Source: Anaerolineae bacterium (GTDB taxonomy: Bacteria > Chloroflexota > Anaerolineae > JAFGEY01). From it: DNA of 53,351 nt. The notes below the pieces were generated by a model that saw only the letters and a list, made by a program, of their open reading frames with translations, searched no databases and had not been told where the DNA came from. Positions 9,501-17,726 of the stretch are shown here, piece by piece. The DNA lies in NCBI GenBank assembly GCA_016783145.1, contig JADHXD010000011.1, forward strand, positions 1 to 53,351. Direction: 5' to 3'. The first letter of the stretch is position 1. Every line of letters starts with the position of its first letter. Made by a program: the position numbers and the translations under genes.

Positions 9501-10127
9501 GTCTATCTCGTCGCCAAACAGCTCAATGCGCACCGGGCTGGGAGCATTGGACGGAAAGACGTCTATGATCCCCCCGCGCCGGCCAAACGTGCCCGGCTCC
9601 TCGACCACGCTGGACACTTCGTACCCCAGCTCTAGCCATGAGGAAAGCAGGCCGGTCAGCGAGAGGCGCTGCCCCACCCTGAGCGTGCGCGTGCCCAGGA
9701 CAAACTCGCGGCGGGGAACCGTCCACTGCATGAGCGCTCGCCCCGAAGTGAGTACGACCGGCGGGCTTTCGTCGCCTTCCTCCCACCCCGTCAGCGCGGA
9801 AAGGACCGCCAGGCGCTCACGAACAACCTCTGTCAACCAGGGGATCCGCTCATAGGGAAGGGCACCGGGCTCGGAGAAACTGAGAACGCGCTCGGGATGA
9901 GGCAGCCACTGGCGCAACTGGTCTGCGGCGCCCCCCACGTGCTCGGGACGAGACATCACCCACAGCACGGGGCAGCGCAGATCTTGGGCCAGTGCGGCGA
10001 CCAGGTAAGGGCGGACCGCACGCAAGAGGGAGAGATTTCCCTCTACCCTTGCCTCGCGGATCTCTGCCAGCAGGGTCTGATACGCCGGGACATCTTGGAT
10101 CAGTGAGAGCAGCCCGCTCAGGTTCAT
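6591..10127 (-). CDS. mfd: Transcription-repair coupling factor Mfd
   Basis: ATP-dependent DNA translocase that removes RNA polymerase stalled at lesions and recruits UvrA. The product has 1178 residues, full length for the family. Order of domains: UvrB-like N-terminal region, CarD-like polymerase-interacting domain (NPGDYVVHVDFGIG near residue 500), helicase motifs (GDVGYGKTEVA Walker A, IIDEEQRFGV motif II, TMTATPIPRT motif III), then the TRG region and the C-terminal UvrA-masking domain. AGGAAGAG lies just before the ATG. The gene begins 37 bases after the membrane TPR gene and appears to be the last gene of the pth-CHAT run, an unusual setting for a repair gene. Confidence 0.97.
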   Translation of the reverse strand: MNLSGLLSLIQDVPAYQTLLAEIREARVEGNLSLLRAVRPYLVAALAQDLRCPVLWVMSRPEHVGGAADQLRQWLPHPERVLSFSEPGALPYERIPWLTEVVRERLAVLSALTGWEEGDESPPVVLTSGRALMQWTVPRREFVLGTRTLRVGQRLSLTGLLSSWLELGYEVSSVVEEPGTFGRRGGIIDVFPSNAPSPVRIELFGDEIDSLRIFDPTTQRSLDRVERCTITPATEALPKFGHLAAQNLTGLDASTLHGPASAEYHADLAALEDRQPFKGIEFYIPYLYSHPATLLDFVPPQGRVIVDDMVQFQAAVAELESQALDLRASLQASGELLGDFRVPYATWDELNEAIGDRHPLRLGYEQEVDSLDAEDADEDGNASLRAYFVPGPRYGGQLRTVMTDWFEMQRAGKGIVAITRQASRISELWQEQGGQARPVESVPELPPRRGLTLVQGTLDEGWVLRRPGGDARFYLLTDAEIFGWSKPRPRRVRRKPVHPEVFFADLNPGDYVVHVDFGIGVFRGLIMATIDGAEREYLRVDYAGEDSVYVPVHHADRLSRYVGVSDRAPALHHLGAADWARVRERAKKAAVDVAQDLLALYSARQVVPGHAFATDTEWQAELEAAFPYVETEDQLDAIVDVKADMEKPRPMDRLICGDVGYGKTEVALRAAFKAVLDGKQVAVLVPTTVLAQQHLATFKQRLSPFPVRLEVLSRFRTPKEQREVVDGLAASSVDIVIGTHRLLSKDVEFKDLGLLIIDEEQRFGVTHKERLKQMRTEVDVLTMTATPIPRTLYMSLVGARDMSTIDTPPEERLPIRTHVGQYDETLIRNAILREVDRGGQVFFVHNRVRGIQQIRQRLEQIVPEAIYAVGHGQMPERQLESVMMDFSEGRIDVLVCTTIIESGLDIPNANTIIVNRADRFGLAQLYQLRGRVGRGANRAYAYFLHGRSSRVTETAHRRLQAILEASDLGAGFSVAMRDLEIRGAGELLGTQQHGHIASVGFDLYCRLLTQAVTELKGEAPQSLTPEAQAFVLPLEESVQITLPLKAALPPEYIADETLRLQLYRRLAVLTTQDEIEAIRAELEDRFGSLPSPALNLLYQLQIKSIALQAGADAIISERDEVVIRAKVLEEIDRRALQRMLGERIKVRRREVRLPPSPEPVWRAELVRTLQAIRDLAAS

Positions 10128-10164
10128 AGGGTCTCTTCCTGGAACATAGTCTCTATCTCAGAAC

Positions 10165-13005
10165 TCATACATATCGCCTCAATTCTGCGATGTTGGACAA
10201 CAGGCTGCTCAGGTTTGCCCGCCGCATCTCGCCTGGGAGCTTGGCAATGCTGGCACGGAGCGCCTCGACCGCAGCGATCACATCGGGATCACCCGACAGC
10301 GCCGCGGCGCGGATCCTGGCGATCTCGAGTCGAATCTCCGAATCGCGGTCCATCGAGCCCGCCTGGCGCGTGAGTGCCGCCAGCGCGTCGTTCATCTGCC
10401 GCAGATCGGCGGCGTTGACGCCCGACCAGGTCGCCTGATCGATCAGGCGCACGAATGCATCTCGAGCGTTCATCCGGGCCTCAAAGTCGACCGAATCCAG
10501 TGCATACAGAACTCCCCAGCCGATCTGCAGGCTCGAGGGAGGAGATCGCTGGCCCTTGACCAGTTCGCCGACGTGGCGGAACGCGTCCCTGGCCTGCCGG
10601 CTGTCGGGCAGGCCGCAGTAGGCGAACCCACGACCGATCCACAGGTCCCTTTCGAGCTGGTCAAGCTGGATGCCGTCCCGCTCGCGGAGCAGGTCGAACA
10701 TCCCATGCGCCCGATCATACGTCTCGAGGGCTCCCTGGTAGTCACCAGGCAGGCGCAGCCAGTGCCCCCAGGCGATCAGCGGCGCGGGGTGATCTGGAGC
10801 CAGGGCGATCGCGCGCTCAATATCGCGCTCAGCCTGCACCCCCAGCTCTGAACGATGCCGGCTGGCGATGCTGCGGGCCCGAGCGCGAGCCAGGTACACA
10901 TCGGGCGTCTCGTATCCCATCGTATCGATCAGAAAGCAGTAGTCCGCGATCGCCGCGTCCAGATCTCCCAGTCGTTCGTACAGCGCACCCCGCCGCACAT
11001 AGGCGGTGGTGCGCGACAGGTCCAGTGCCAGAGCCTGTGTGTAGCACGCCACTGCGGTGTCGATCTCTCCTCGTCCCTCGCTCAGCTCTCCCCACAGCTC
11101 GTACACATCGCAGGCATAGTCTGCACCCGTGTGAAGGCGCAGCGTAGAGTAAAGCGTCTGCTCCTCGGCGGGCACCACGCCTCCCTCGACCGGACTGAGG
11201 GCCAACTCCAGAAACCGGTCAACCTGCTTGGAGCCCGGGTTTCCGAGATGGTAGTAGAGCGCCTGTACGTAGAACAACAGCGAACTGTGGGGCATCAGGC
11301 CCTGCGCCTGGACGATGTGCGAGAGGGCGCTCCTCAGGCTCTCCTCACGCTCCCCGCCCGTTTGCTTGCGCGCCTGCTCGATCAGCGCCCTGGCGAGAAC
11401 CAGGTCTGCGGTCGCCCGAGCGTGCGCTGGCGCCTGGTAGAGACCCGGCTTGAGCGCCTTTGTGAGCAGCACAAGTGCCTGCTGGTGCTGCCCTTGAGCC
11501 AGATACGTCAGCCCCAACCAATTGACGATCTCGAGCTCATCGGCGTTATGCTTGATGGCCTCCTGCAAGTCCCCGGCGGTCCGATCGAGGCTCTCCGCGG
11601 TCGCCGACCGGTCAAAGAGATAGGGCACCTGGTCCAGGAGCATGATCGCGCGCTGCAGCCGCGCCATCCACGACGAGGGGAGGATGTCCAGCGCACCCTG
11701 AAAGTCGTGCAAGGCGCGCTCAAAGGCATCGCGGCCTTCGGCAAAGGCTCCGCTGCGCATTTGCTGCCTGGCAACCATCGACTGCACTCGCCCTCGGCGG
11801 GTCAGTAGGGTGGGATCCAGGGGATTCCGGACCAGCGCGGCCCCGTACTCGGCAACTGCCTGGTCATAGCGCTCCATCTTTTCGTAGGCTTCGGCCCGAT
11901 TCGCGGCCTCGAATGCCCCGGTCGTCTGCATGGCCTTGTATCTCTTGAACAGGCGGACAAGCGACGTGTTGGGGATCCGCGACATCGCCGCATAGACCAC
12001 GTCAAGATCCAGGCCCATCATCGCCACGGATCCACCCTTTTCCTGGTCTGCTGCGCTCGCCTTGGCGACCTGCGCCTTGATGCTCTCGCGGGCTTCCGAG
12101 TCGCGGTACACGGTCTCAAAGGAGGTAAAGGCACGGATCCCGTTTGCCTCCAGGACCCTGAAGGCGTGGGAGTCTCGAAGCTGGCTGTACAGGATGGCCC
12201 GATCGACCCAGTGAAAGATCGCCTGCAGGTCAAAGCGAGTCTTTTGCGCAAGCCGCTCGATCTCGACATACGCCATATCCTCAACGGTCTTGATGTTCTC
12301 CACGTTGAGGCGGGCGATGCGCAGTCGATCGAACCCCAGCGACCTTCCCAGGTCATCGAGCCGATCGCTGTCCTTCCTTCTGAACAGATCGCCCAGCCAC
12401 CCGACCACGATGCGGTACAGCGTTTCGAACCCGCGCTCGGGCATAACGCCAAAGATGAACGCCGCGCCATAGACCAACACCGTGCTTACGCTCCACTTGT
12501 CGTCCGCTGCCGGCAGGAGGAATCCGGCGACAAAGGACACGATCAACGCCATAATCAAGCGCACCGTGATCACGACGTGCGTGTCGATCCCCAGGTCATC
12601 ATCCAGGTAGCGACGCAGTGTGACCTGCAGCATGAACAAGTACGCGCCCAGGAAGCCGAAAAAGACCGGGCTGATATACCTTTCGACGGCCTGTACAGGA
12701 ATGCCGAACGCATACACCGTGCTCTGCGTCTCCAGCAAGGTCATCAACGAGATCGCAGCCAGGGTGCCTCCCAGTGCCAGCACCAGCGAGGGCAGCAGGC
12801 ACATGAGCAGGTGAGCGCCCAGGCTCCACTGCTCATCCAGAGTGCGCCTGAAAAAGAAGGCCAGCTCCTTGGTGCGGATCGCCTGGCGGCCCGCCGAGAC
12901 CTGCCGCCGCACGTGGGTGAGCCAGTAGAATACGAGCACCAAGGGCAGATAGAGCAAGGTCAGGACCACGACCGCGATCGTGAACGGGTTGACTGCGCTA
13001 TTCAT
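10165..13005 (-). CDS. Membrane-anchored TPR protein of the CHAT operon
   Basis: 946-residue protein. The first 190 residues hold about five hydrophobic segments (near 8-30, 60-85, 108-125, 145-165 and 175-190). After them comes a helical stretch with a helix-hairpin-like pattern (LGFDRLRIARLNVENIKTVE and TRFDLQAIFHWVDRAILY) seen near CHAT proteins in other filamentous or Chloroflexota-type genomes (recollection, not checked). From about residue 350 to 850 it is a chain of TPR-like helix pairs (e.g. AEAYEKMERYDQAVAEYGAA, GEIDTAVACYTQALAL, YVRRGALYERLGDLDAAIAD). Its ATG overlaps the TGA of the upstream pseudo-CHAT gene as ATGA, so translation is coupled. A membrane scaffold or sensor that holds the CHAT proteins is my inference. 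Confidence 0.8.
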   Translation of the reverse strand: MNSAVNPFTIAVVVLTLLYLPLVLVFYWLTHVRRQVSAGRQAIRTKELAFFFRRTLDEQWSLGAHLLMCLLPSLVLALGGTLAAISLMTLLETQSTVYAFGIPVQAVERYISPVFFGFLGAYLFMLQVTLRRYLDDDLGIDTHVVITVRLIMALIVSFVAGFLLPAADDKWSVSTVLVYGAAFIFGVMPERGFETLYRIVVGWLGDLFRRKDSDRLDDLGRSLGFDRLRIARLNVENIKTVEDMAYVEIERLAQKTRFDLQAIFHWVDRAILYSQLRDSHAFRVLEANGIRAFTSFETVYRDSEARESIKAQVAKASAADQEKGGSVAMMGLDLDVVYAAMSRIPNTSLVRLFKRYKAMQTTGAFEAANRAEAYEKMERYDQAVAEYGAALVRNPLDPTLLTRRGRVQSMVARQQMRSGAFAEGRDAFERALHDFQGALDILPSSWMARLQRAIMLLDQVPYLFDRSATAESLDRTAGDLQEAIKHNADELEIVNWLGLTYLAQGQHQQALVLLTKALKPGLYQAPAHARATADLVLARALIEQARKQTGGEREESLRSALSHIVQAQGLMPHSSLLFYVQALYYHLGNPGSKQVDRFLELALSPVEGGVVPAEEQTLYSTLRLHTGADYACDVYELWGELSEGRGEIDTAVACYTQALALDLSRTTAYVRRGALYERLGDLDAAIADYCFLIDTMGYETPDVYLARARARSIASRHRSELGVQAERDIERAIALAPDHPAPLIAWGHWLRLPGDYQGALETYDRAHGMFDLLRERDGIQLDQLERDLWIGRGFAYCGLPDSRQARDAFRHVGELVKGQRSPPSSLQIGWGVLYALDSVDFEARMNARDAFVRLIDQATWSGVNAADLRQMNDALAALTRQAGSMDRDSEIRLEIARIRAAALSGDPDVIAAVEALRASIAKLPGEMRRANLSSLLSNIAELRRYV

Positions 13006-14936
13006 GGCACATCTCCTTTGCTGCGATCTGCCCCTGCTTTCTCATCACCGCCCGGCAGCGCCCATTGGCGCTGTCTCGCCGACATCGTTAACCCGATCCC
13101 CTTTTTCAGGTCCATCGCCAGCCCCTTGACCTCAGGTGAGACGGGCCACAGAGCCTCCAACAAAGCATCCACCTGCCCGGCTCGGAACTGCGGGCGAACC
13201 AGCTCAGAGCGCAGCGCTTCGATCCCCTTCATCGTCTCCACACGCTGCCGGGGAGAAAGGCCGGACGTGCTGGCAACTGCCCGCCGCAGAGGAGCGATGC
13301 ATTCGGCAGCTTGCCCGGCACCCAGCGGCAGATCCAGATGGTCTCGTTCAGGCACGGACTTGGTTCTCTTGCTGAGATGAGCCAGCGAACTCTGTGCAGT
13401 CAGGCGCACCTCTGCCTCCGGGTCGGTCATCGCCAGGAGCAAGGCGTCGACCGCCGACCGGTCGCGGATGTACCCCAATTGCTCTACGGCCTTGCGGCGC
13501 AGGAACGCGTCCACGTGTTTCCGGTCGCCAGCCAGATCGATCAGCATCTCTCGCGCCTCTCGTCTCTGTTCGCCCAGCAGCCCCAGCGCCAGCACGGCCG
13601 CCTCCTGCTGGCGGCGATCGGGCGTCCGCAGAGAGAAACGCAGCAAATCCAGCATCTCTGCTTCCGGCACGTGCGTGCTCAGGAACGCGCGCAGCTCTTC
13701 CAGTCGCTCTTCCCCCATCTCTTCCGGTGAAATCATGTCCGGCAGCGATCCCAGGGAAGCAGAGGGCGAGGCCACCCGATCGATGGTGGACGATGAGGAC
13801 TCCTCAGCCGCTTCTGGGCCGGCCTTTGCAGAGTTCGAGGTCACGTCCATCATAATCGGTTGGGCCACGGCACTCGAGAGCGACGGTGTGAACCCAGCAG
13901 ACAACACGGGAGACTGGGAGACCGCACCTTGCTCCGACCGACTCTGGTATAGGACGGGGCCAGTCCAGTCCAAGAGCCGCCTGTGTCCCGTACCGGACTG
14001 CCGGGCAGTGGCCAACTGCCTGCGCGCACGGGCGACGGCCGCGGGCAACGACATCCTGCCGGATAGACCACGATAGAACTCTGCTGCCATGATCGCCAAA
14101 GAGCGGGATGTCGTGCTTCCATAGGGTCCGATGACCGCCGGCACGTTCGCGCGTTTCTCAAGCACGCGAACCGGGCCTGCATCCGGATTCTCCACCGGTG
14201 CGGCGGTGCCGTTGCGGGCGCTCAAGTAGACGACTGAGGGCCTGGAAAGGCGACACGCTTCGACCAACCGCTCAAAGGGCAGGTACTCCCTCGGGGCCAG
14301 CACCAGCAGGGGCACCCCGGTTCGCATCTCGACGTACCCACTGACGTGAAGAACGTCGCACTCGCCGATCTCGAACAAAGACTCTTCCGATTGGTAGCGA
14401 ACCTGTCGGGACACCACCGAGCCGCTGCGCTGCGCTTGTTCCAGTACCCTGAAGACAGCATCCGCCTCTCCTTCCGAGTGGAATTCTGGGATGCTTGAGG
14501 TCAGGATCACGATGCGCATCGTGTCCTCTGGCAGGTGCATCGCTGCCTGCGATTCCCCCAGGCGGCTGAGACGCACCTGAGGCAGCAGCGCCAGGTAGCC
14601 CCCATCGTACATCAGCTCCCAGGGCACAGCGCGCAAAAGAGGAGGCCAGACGTCCAATCGCAGGTGCACGCTTTCACTGTTCCTCAACTCCTGCTGGAAC
14701 GAGTCCGACCACTGCCTGTCGCCGAAAAGCAGACCGAACAGCCGCTCGCCGGACTGCTGTGCCTCTGACAAGGCCGCGTATCCCTCAGCGGCATCTCTGG
14801 CAAACCGAGCCAGAGCGAGGACGTCGAGCGCTTCGGCAGGCACCTCCTCCGAAGCGACGAGCTCACCGGCAGCGTACTCGACGGTGTACGCGCCTCCAAC
14901 GGCCCGCACCCTCAAATCGATGACCTTTTCGTCCAC
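13002..14936 (-). CDS. CHAT-domain pseudoprotease with HEAT repeats
   Basis: 644-residue protein. Residues 1-80 form an alpha/beta lead-in; residues about 80-340 are a CHAT (caspase-like) domain, recognised by RLDVWPPLLRAVPWELMYDG, CDVLHVSGYV, VVYLSARNGT and the GPVLYQSR end strand. The catalytic positions are changed: the His of the usual SGHG is Tyr201 and the Cys of the usual LSAC is Arg241, so it should not be a protease. A Ser-rich linker (about 350-420) leads to HEAT-like repeats (about 430-560: AVLALGLLGEQRREAREMLI, RKAVEQLGYIRDRSAVDALL). The GTG start at 14936 is set by GGGAGGG; the longer frame to 15164 overlaps the upstream gene and has no ribosome site. It lies 122 bases after the active CHAT gene and overlaps the TPR gene by four bases. 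Confidence 0.82.
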   Translation of the reverse strand: MDEKVIDLRVRAVGGAYTVEYAAGELVASEEVPAEALDVLALARFARDAAEGYAALSEAQQSGERLFGLLFGDRQWSDSFQQELRNSESVHLRLDVWPPLLRAVPWELMYDGGYLALLPQVRLSRLGESQAAMHLPEDTMRIVILTSSIPEFHSEGEADAVFRVLEQAQRSGSVVSRQVRYQSEESLFEIGECDVLHVSGYVEMRTGVPLLVLAPREYLPFERLVEACRLSRPSVVYLSARNGTAAPVENPDAGPVRVLEKRANVPAVIGPYGSTTSRSLAIMAAEFYRGLSGRMSLPAAVARARRQLATARQSGTGHRRLLDWTGPVLYQSRSEQGAVSQSPVLSAGFTPSLSSAVAQPIMMDVTSNSAKAGPEAAEESSSSTIDRVASPSASLGSLPDMISPEEMGEERLEELRAFLSTHVPEAEMLDLLRFSLRTPDRRQQEAAVLALGLLGEQRREAREMLIDLAGDRKHVDAFLRRKAVEQLGYIRDRSAVDALLLAMTDPEAEVRLTAQSSLAHLSKRTKSVPERDHLDLPLGAGQAAECIAPLRRAVASTSGLSPRQRVETMKGIEALRSELVRPQFRAGQVDALLEALWPVSPEVKGLAMDLKKGIGLTMSARQRQWALPGGDEKAGADRSKGDVP

Positions 14937-15058
14937 GGTTCCCTCCCCCCTTTCCGGAGCCCTGGCACAGCGTTTTTCGTTCGGAAGATCTCCTCTCTCC
15001 CCCCGCTTGTTCTCCCTACGAGGCGTTCCCTCCCACGTGGCCAGGCCGCAGGGGAGAG

Positions 15059-17695
15059 TCAAGAAGAGAGCCATTCGTCGCGGATCCCCTGAAAGCGCAG
15101 ATCCGCGTAACAGTAGGGCACGTACACAAGGCCGAGCAGATTTCGCTTCCTGAGCATCTCCCATCGAAAGTCGTAGATGATCTTGCCCACCGGTTCCTCA
15201 TCCAGCAGTCGATCGAGCAGGTACTCCCCAAAGGCAAGGCCCAGGTACTCGTGAATAGGGACCTCCGTGCCGATGACGCCCGCCGCGCCCAGCGCGCCGA
15301 AGCGGTGGATAAAAGAGAGCAGCGCGGACGGGCCGTAGGTGCCGGTGTGGCACCCGTTCAGCACAACAAGCGGCGCAGAATGCGCCCACGCAGCGCGCAG
15401 GTCAGCGCTCAGATGCGCGGCCAACAGAAGATCATCTTCGCGCACGACCAACCACTGGCGATAGGGCGTGTTTCCACCGTGACAGTAAAAGTAGATCATG
15501 TTCGGCCCGTCGCGCATCTCCTCCAACAGGCCAGATGTCGTGCTATGGACGACGGAATCGGCGCGGGAACGGACGATGGCATCCACGCGTTTGCGGTGAT
15601 ACCGGGCCATACCCAGCCCCGTCCCGTACACCAGTGACAGGCGCGGACGTCCATTTGCCTGCAACCGGGTGACGATCGTAGAATACGATCCAGGCGGGCG
15701 CAGCGGCTGCTCGATGATGTACCGGAATCCCCAAAAGCCATAGGGGCAGAGGACGTTCGGATCGTGCTCGTGGGGACAGCCCCCCGAACAGGAATCGTCG
15801 TCCAGGAACTGCCGGCAGACGGTGTTCTTTGTCGGGTGGTAGGACAAAGGACGGTCGTACAGCACAGCCCAGGGAAAGGTTGCGTCCAGGCTGAGACGAG
15901 CGATCTGCACAACCAACGGGCCGTCTTGCATCTGCTCGATCTCGCGCAGACGGTGAGCCACCTCGCGCCCGGTTTCCTCGCCAAAGACGCGCTCATAGAG
16001 CGCCTGTCCCAGCTCGGCCAGCTCTCTCACCTGCTCCTCAAACATCTGGGGACGGATCGGCGTGTGATCGGGCTGGTATAGGTACTCGATCTGTTCGGGC
16101 TCCGTCTCGCGAACGCAGGCTCGTGATAGCAGCTCACGATATCGAGTCAACGCCGTCTCCACCAGCCCGGCCTCCAAGGACAGGACCGGCCCCATCTCCA
16201 TACCCAACTGCGTGTGCATCCTGGCCTGCCGCTGGCCCGACTCGCCCTCGCCGATCCACACGCACACGCGCCGCCGGCTCATATCCCGCAGATCGGTCAG
16301 ATCGGATGAGAGCGTGTACTCGCACTCACTCCACCAGCCATCGCCAAGCCCCTCGGGCATCCCCTCGGGCATCGGCCCTTCGTTGGGCGCAACGCGCGCA
16401 TAGACCAGGTAGGACTGCACGAGATTGTTCTCAAAGTACACGCCCAGGCGAAGCCTGCTGAGACCGGTGCGAACGGGGGTAACCAGGCGGAACGTCCGGT
16501 CAGCAGTTGCCCCTGCGGAGGGAAGCAGGATCTCGTGTTCTGAGTCCAGGACCACAAAGTCATCGCTATCCACGCGCAGGTTCAGGGGAGTATCTTGGCC
16601 AACGAGGTAGTTGATCAGCCGCGTGTCCAGGCTCAAGCGCTCACCCCTGATGTAGGCTTTGTCGGATGGTGCGCCTATGTTCACCGCCAGATGGTAGAGC
16701 CGGTTGGCGGCCAGGGCATATGTGTGGGAGAGAGGTCTGTCCTGCTCGTCGGCGAACCAGGCGTTGACCACCCGGCCCCGCTCCCCTTTGCCTGTCTGGA
16801 TCTCACCGGCCTGTGCCAGGAAGCGAGCCCAGCCCGCAATGGCTTGTTCCGGCATGGCGCTGAGATGCCTGCCGCCGCGCATCACACGTCGCTGGCTCAG
16901 GATCCCCGCCGGTTGCCCCCTCTCCGTGACCAGGAAGCGCCTCGAGTCCGGATGATCGAACAGAGCCTCGACCAGGCCCCACGGGGTCTCGGAGCGCTCC
17001 AAGGTCATCATCTTGGGCGGACTGCATCCTACCAGTGCGCCAACCAGGGATCCAGGGCCGGCATCGGGATATTCACGAGCAATCCGATCCAGCAGGCCCC
17101 CGGCCGAGCAGACCATCCACGGACTATCCGCTGTGCCGCGCACCGCGAGTGTCGCTTCCTCCTCCTCAGGCAGGTGGCTCAACCGCCTGGCCAGTTCACT
17201 GAGGGTAGTCTGGGGCTCGACAAGCACGATCTCGTCGTACCTGAATGTGTTCCTGAGGGGAGTCGGCCAGTCTGCCATCTGGCCTAGCTCGGCCATTCGC
17301 CTGCCCACAAGCTGCCACCAGCCAACGTGGCTCGCCCTGGCCAGGCCACCGCGCCGGAACGTCGTATGCAGCGCGACAGGACGTCCTTGCACGATCGATA
17401 CTGCAAAAGGCTGCTGGACATAGCGCAGGGCACTGTCGCTCACCCGGCCTGCAGGCATCACCGCGCAAGGCGAAAGGGTGAAACCAGTCAACGGCGTATC
17501 CAGCGACCAGTCAGCGCCCTCCAGCTCGGCCGACAGTTGGGTTAAGCGAGTGCAGTGATAGATGCCGTCTACCTGGATGAGCGCATAGTGGGTGTACCAC
17601 CGCTTGCCCTGTCGCTCGAACACCCTCCCTGCGACGTCCACCAGGTGTCGCAGGGACAGATCGCCCTCGATCAAGACAAAGTCCAGTTCAGCCAT
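15059..17695 (-). CDS. CHAT-domain protease, apparently active
   Basis: 878-residue protein ending in a CHAT (caspase-like cysteine protease) domain with an intact dyad: His739 in IYFYCHGGN and Cys782 in VVLNGCHTG, 43 residues apart. The N-terminal 330 residues are alpha/beta with CBS-like pieces (SRRFLVTERGQPAGILSQRR); residues about 330-470 look like a beta-sandwich; just before CHAT is a possible metal site with C636, C640, H642, H644 and C650 followed by CPYGFWGFRY. The start at 17695 is chosen because GGAGG lies just upstream; the longer frame to 17743 would overlap pth. It begins 31 bases after the pth stop. CHAT proteins act in programmed cell death and defence in other bacteria; the target here is unknown. 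Confidence 0.85.
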   Translation of the reverse strand: MAELDFVLIEGDLSLRHLVDVAGRVFERQGKRWYTHYALIQVDGIYHCTRLTQLSAELEGADWSLDTPLTGFTLSPCAVMPAGRVSDSALRYVQQPFAVSIVQGRPVALHTTFRRGGLARASHVGWWQLVGRRMAELGQMADWPTPLRNTFRYDEIVLVEPQTTLSELARRLSHLPEEEEATLAVRGTADSPWMVCSAGGLLDRIAREYPDAGPGSLVGALVGCSPPKMMTLERSETPWGLVEALFDHPDSRRFLVTERGQPAGILSQRRVMRGGRHLSAMPEQAIAGWARFLAQAGEIQTGKGERGRVVNAWFADEQDRPLSHTYALAANRLYHLAVNIGAPSDKAYIRGERLSLDTRLINYLVGQDTPLNLRVDSDDFVVLDSEHEILLPSAGATADRTFRLVTPVRTGLSRLRLGVYFENNLVQSYLVYARVAPNEGPMPEGMPEGLGDGWWSECEYTLSSDLTDLRDMSRRRVCVWIGEGESGQRQARMHTQLGMEMGPVLSLEAGLVETALTRYRELLSRACVRETEPEQIEYLYQPDHTPIRPQMFEEQVRELAELGQALYERVFGEETGREVAHRLREIEQMQDGPLVVQIARLSLDATFPWAVLYDRPLSYHPTKNTVCRQFLDDDSCSGGCPHEHDPNVLCPYGFWGFRYIIEQPLRPPGSYSTIVTRLQANGRPRLSLVYGTGLGMARYHRKRVDAIVRSRADSVVHSTTSGLLEEMRDGPNMIYFYCHGGNTPYRQWLVVREDDLLLAAHLSADLRAAWAHSAPLVVLNGCHTGTYGPSALLSFIHRFGALGAAGVIGTEVPIHEYLGLAFGEYLLDRLLDEEPVGKIIYDFRWEMLRKRNLLGLVYVPYCYADLRFQGIRDEWLSS

Positions 17696-17726
17696 TCCCC
17701 CCCTCCAGACGGCTACGCGCTCGCGC

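Noticed and set aside
14937-15164. Longer N-terminus of the pseudo-CHAT protein
   Set aside because: It would overlap the upstream CHAT gene by 106 bases, is basic and unlike the family, and GGGAGGG marks the GTG at 14936.
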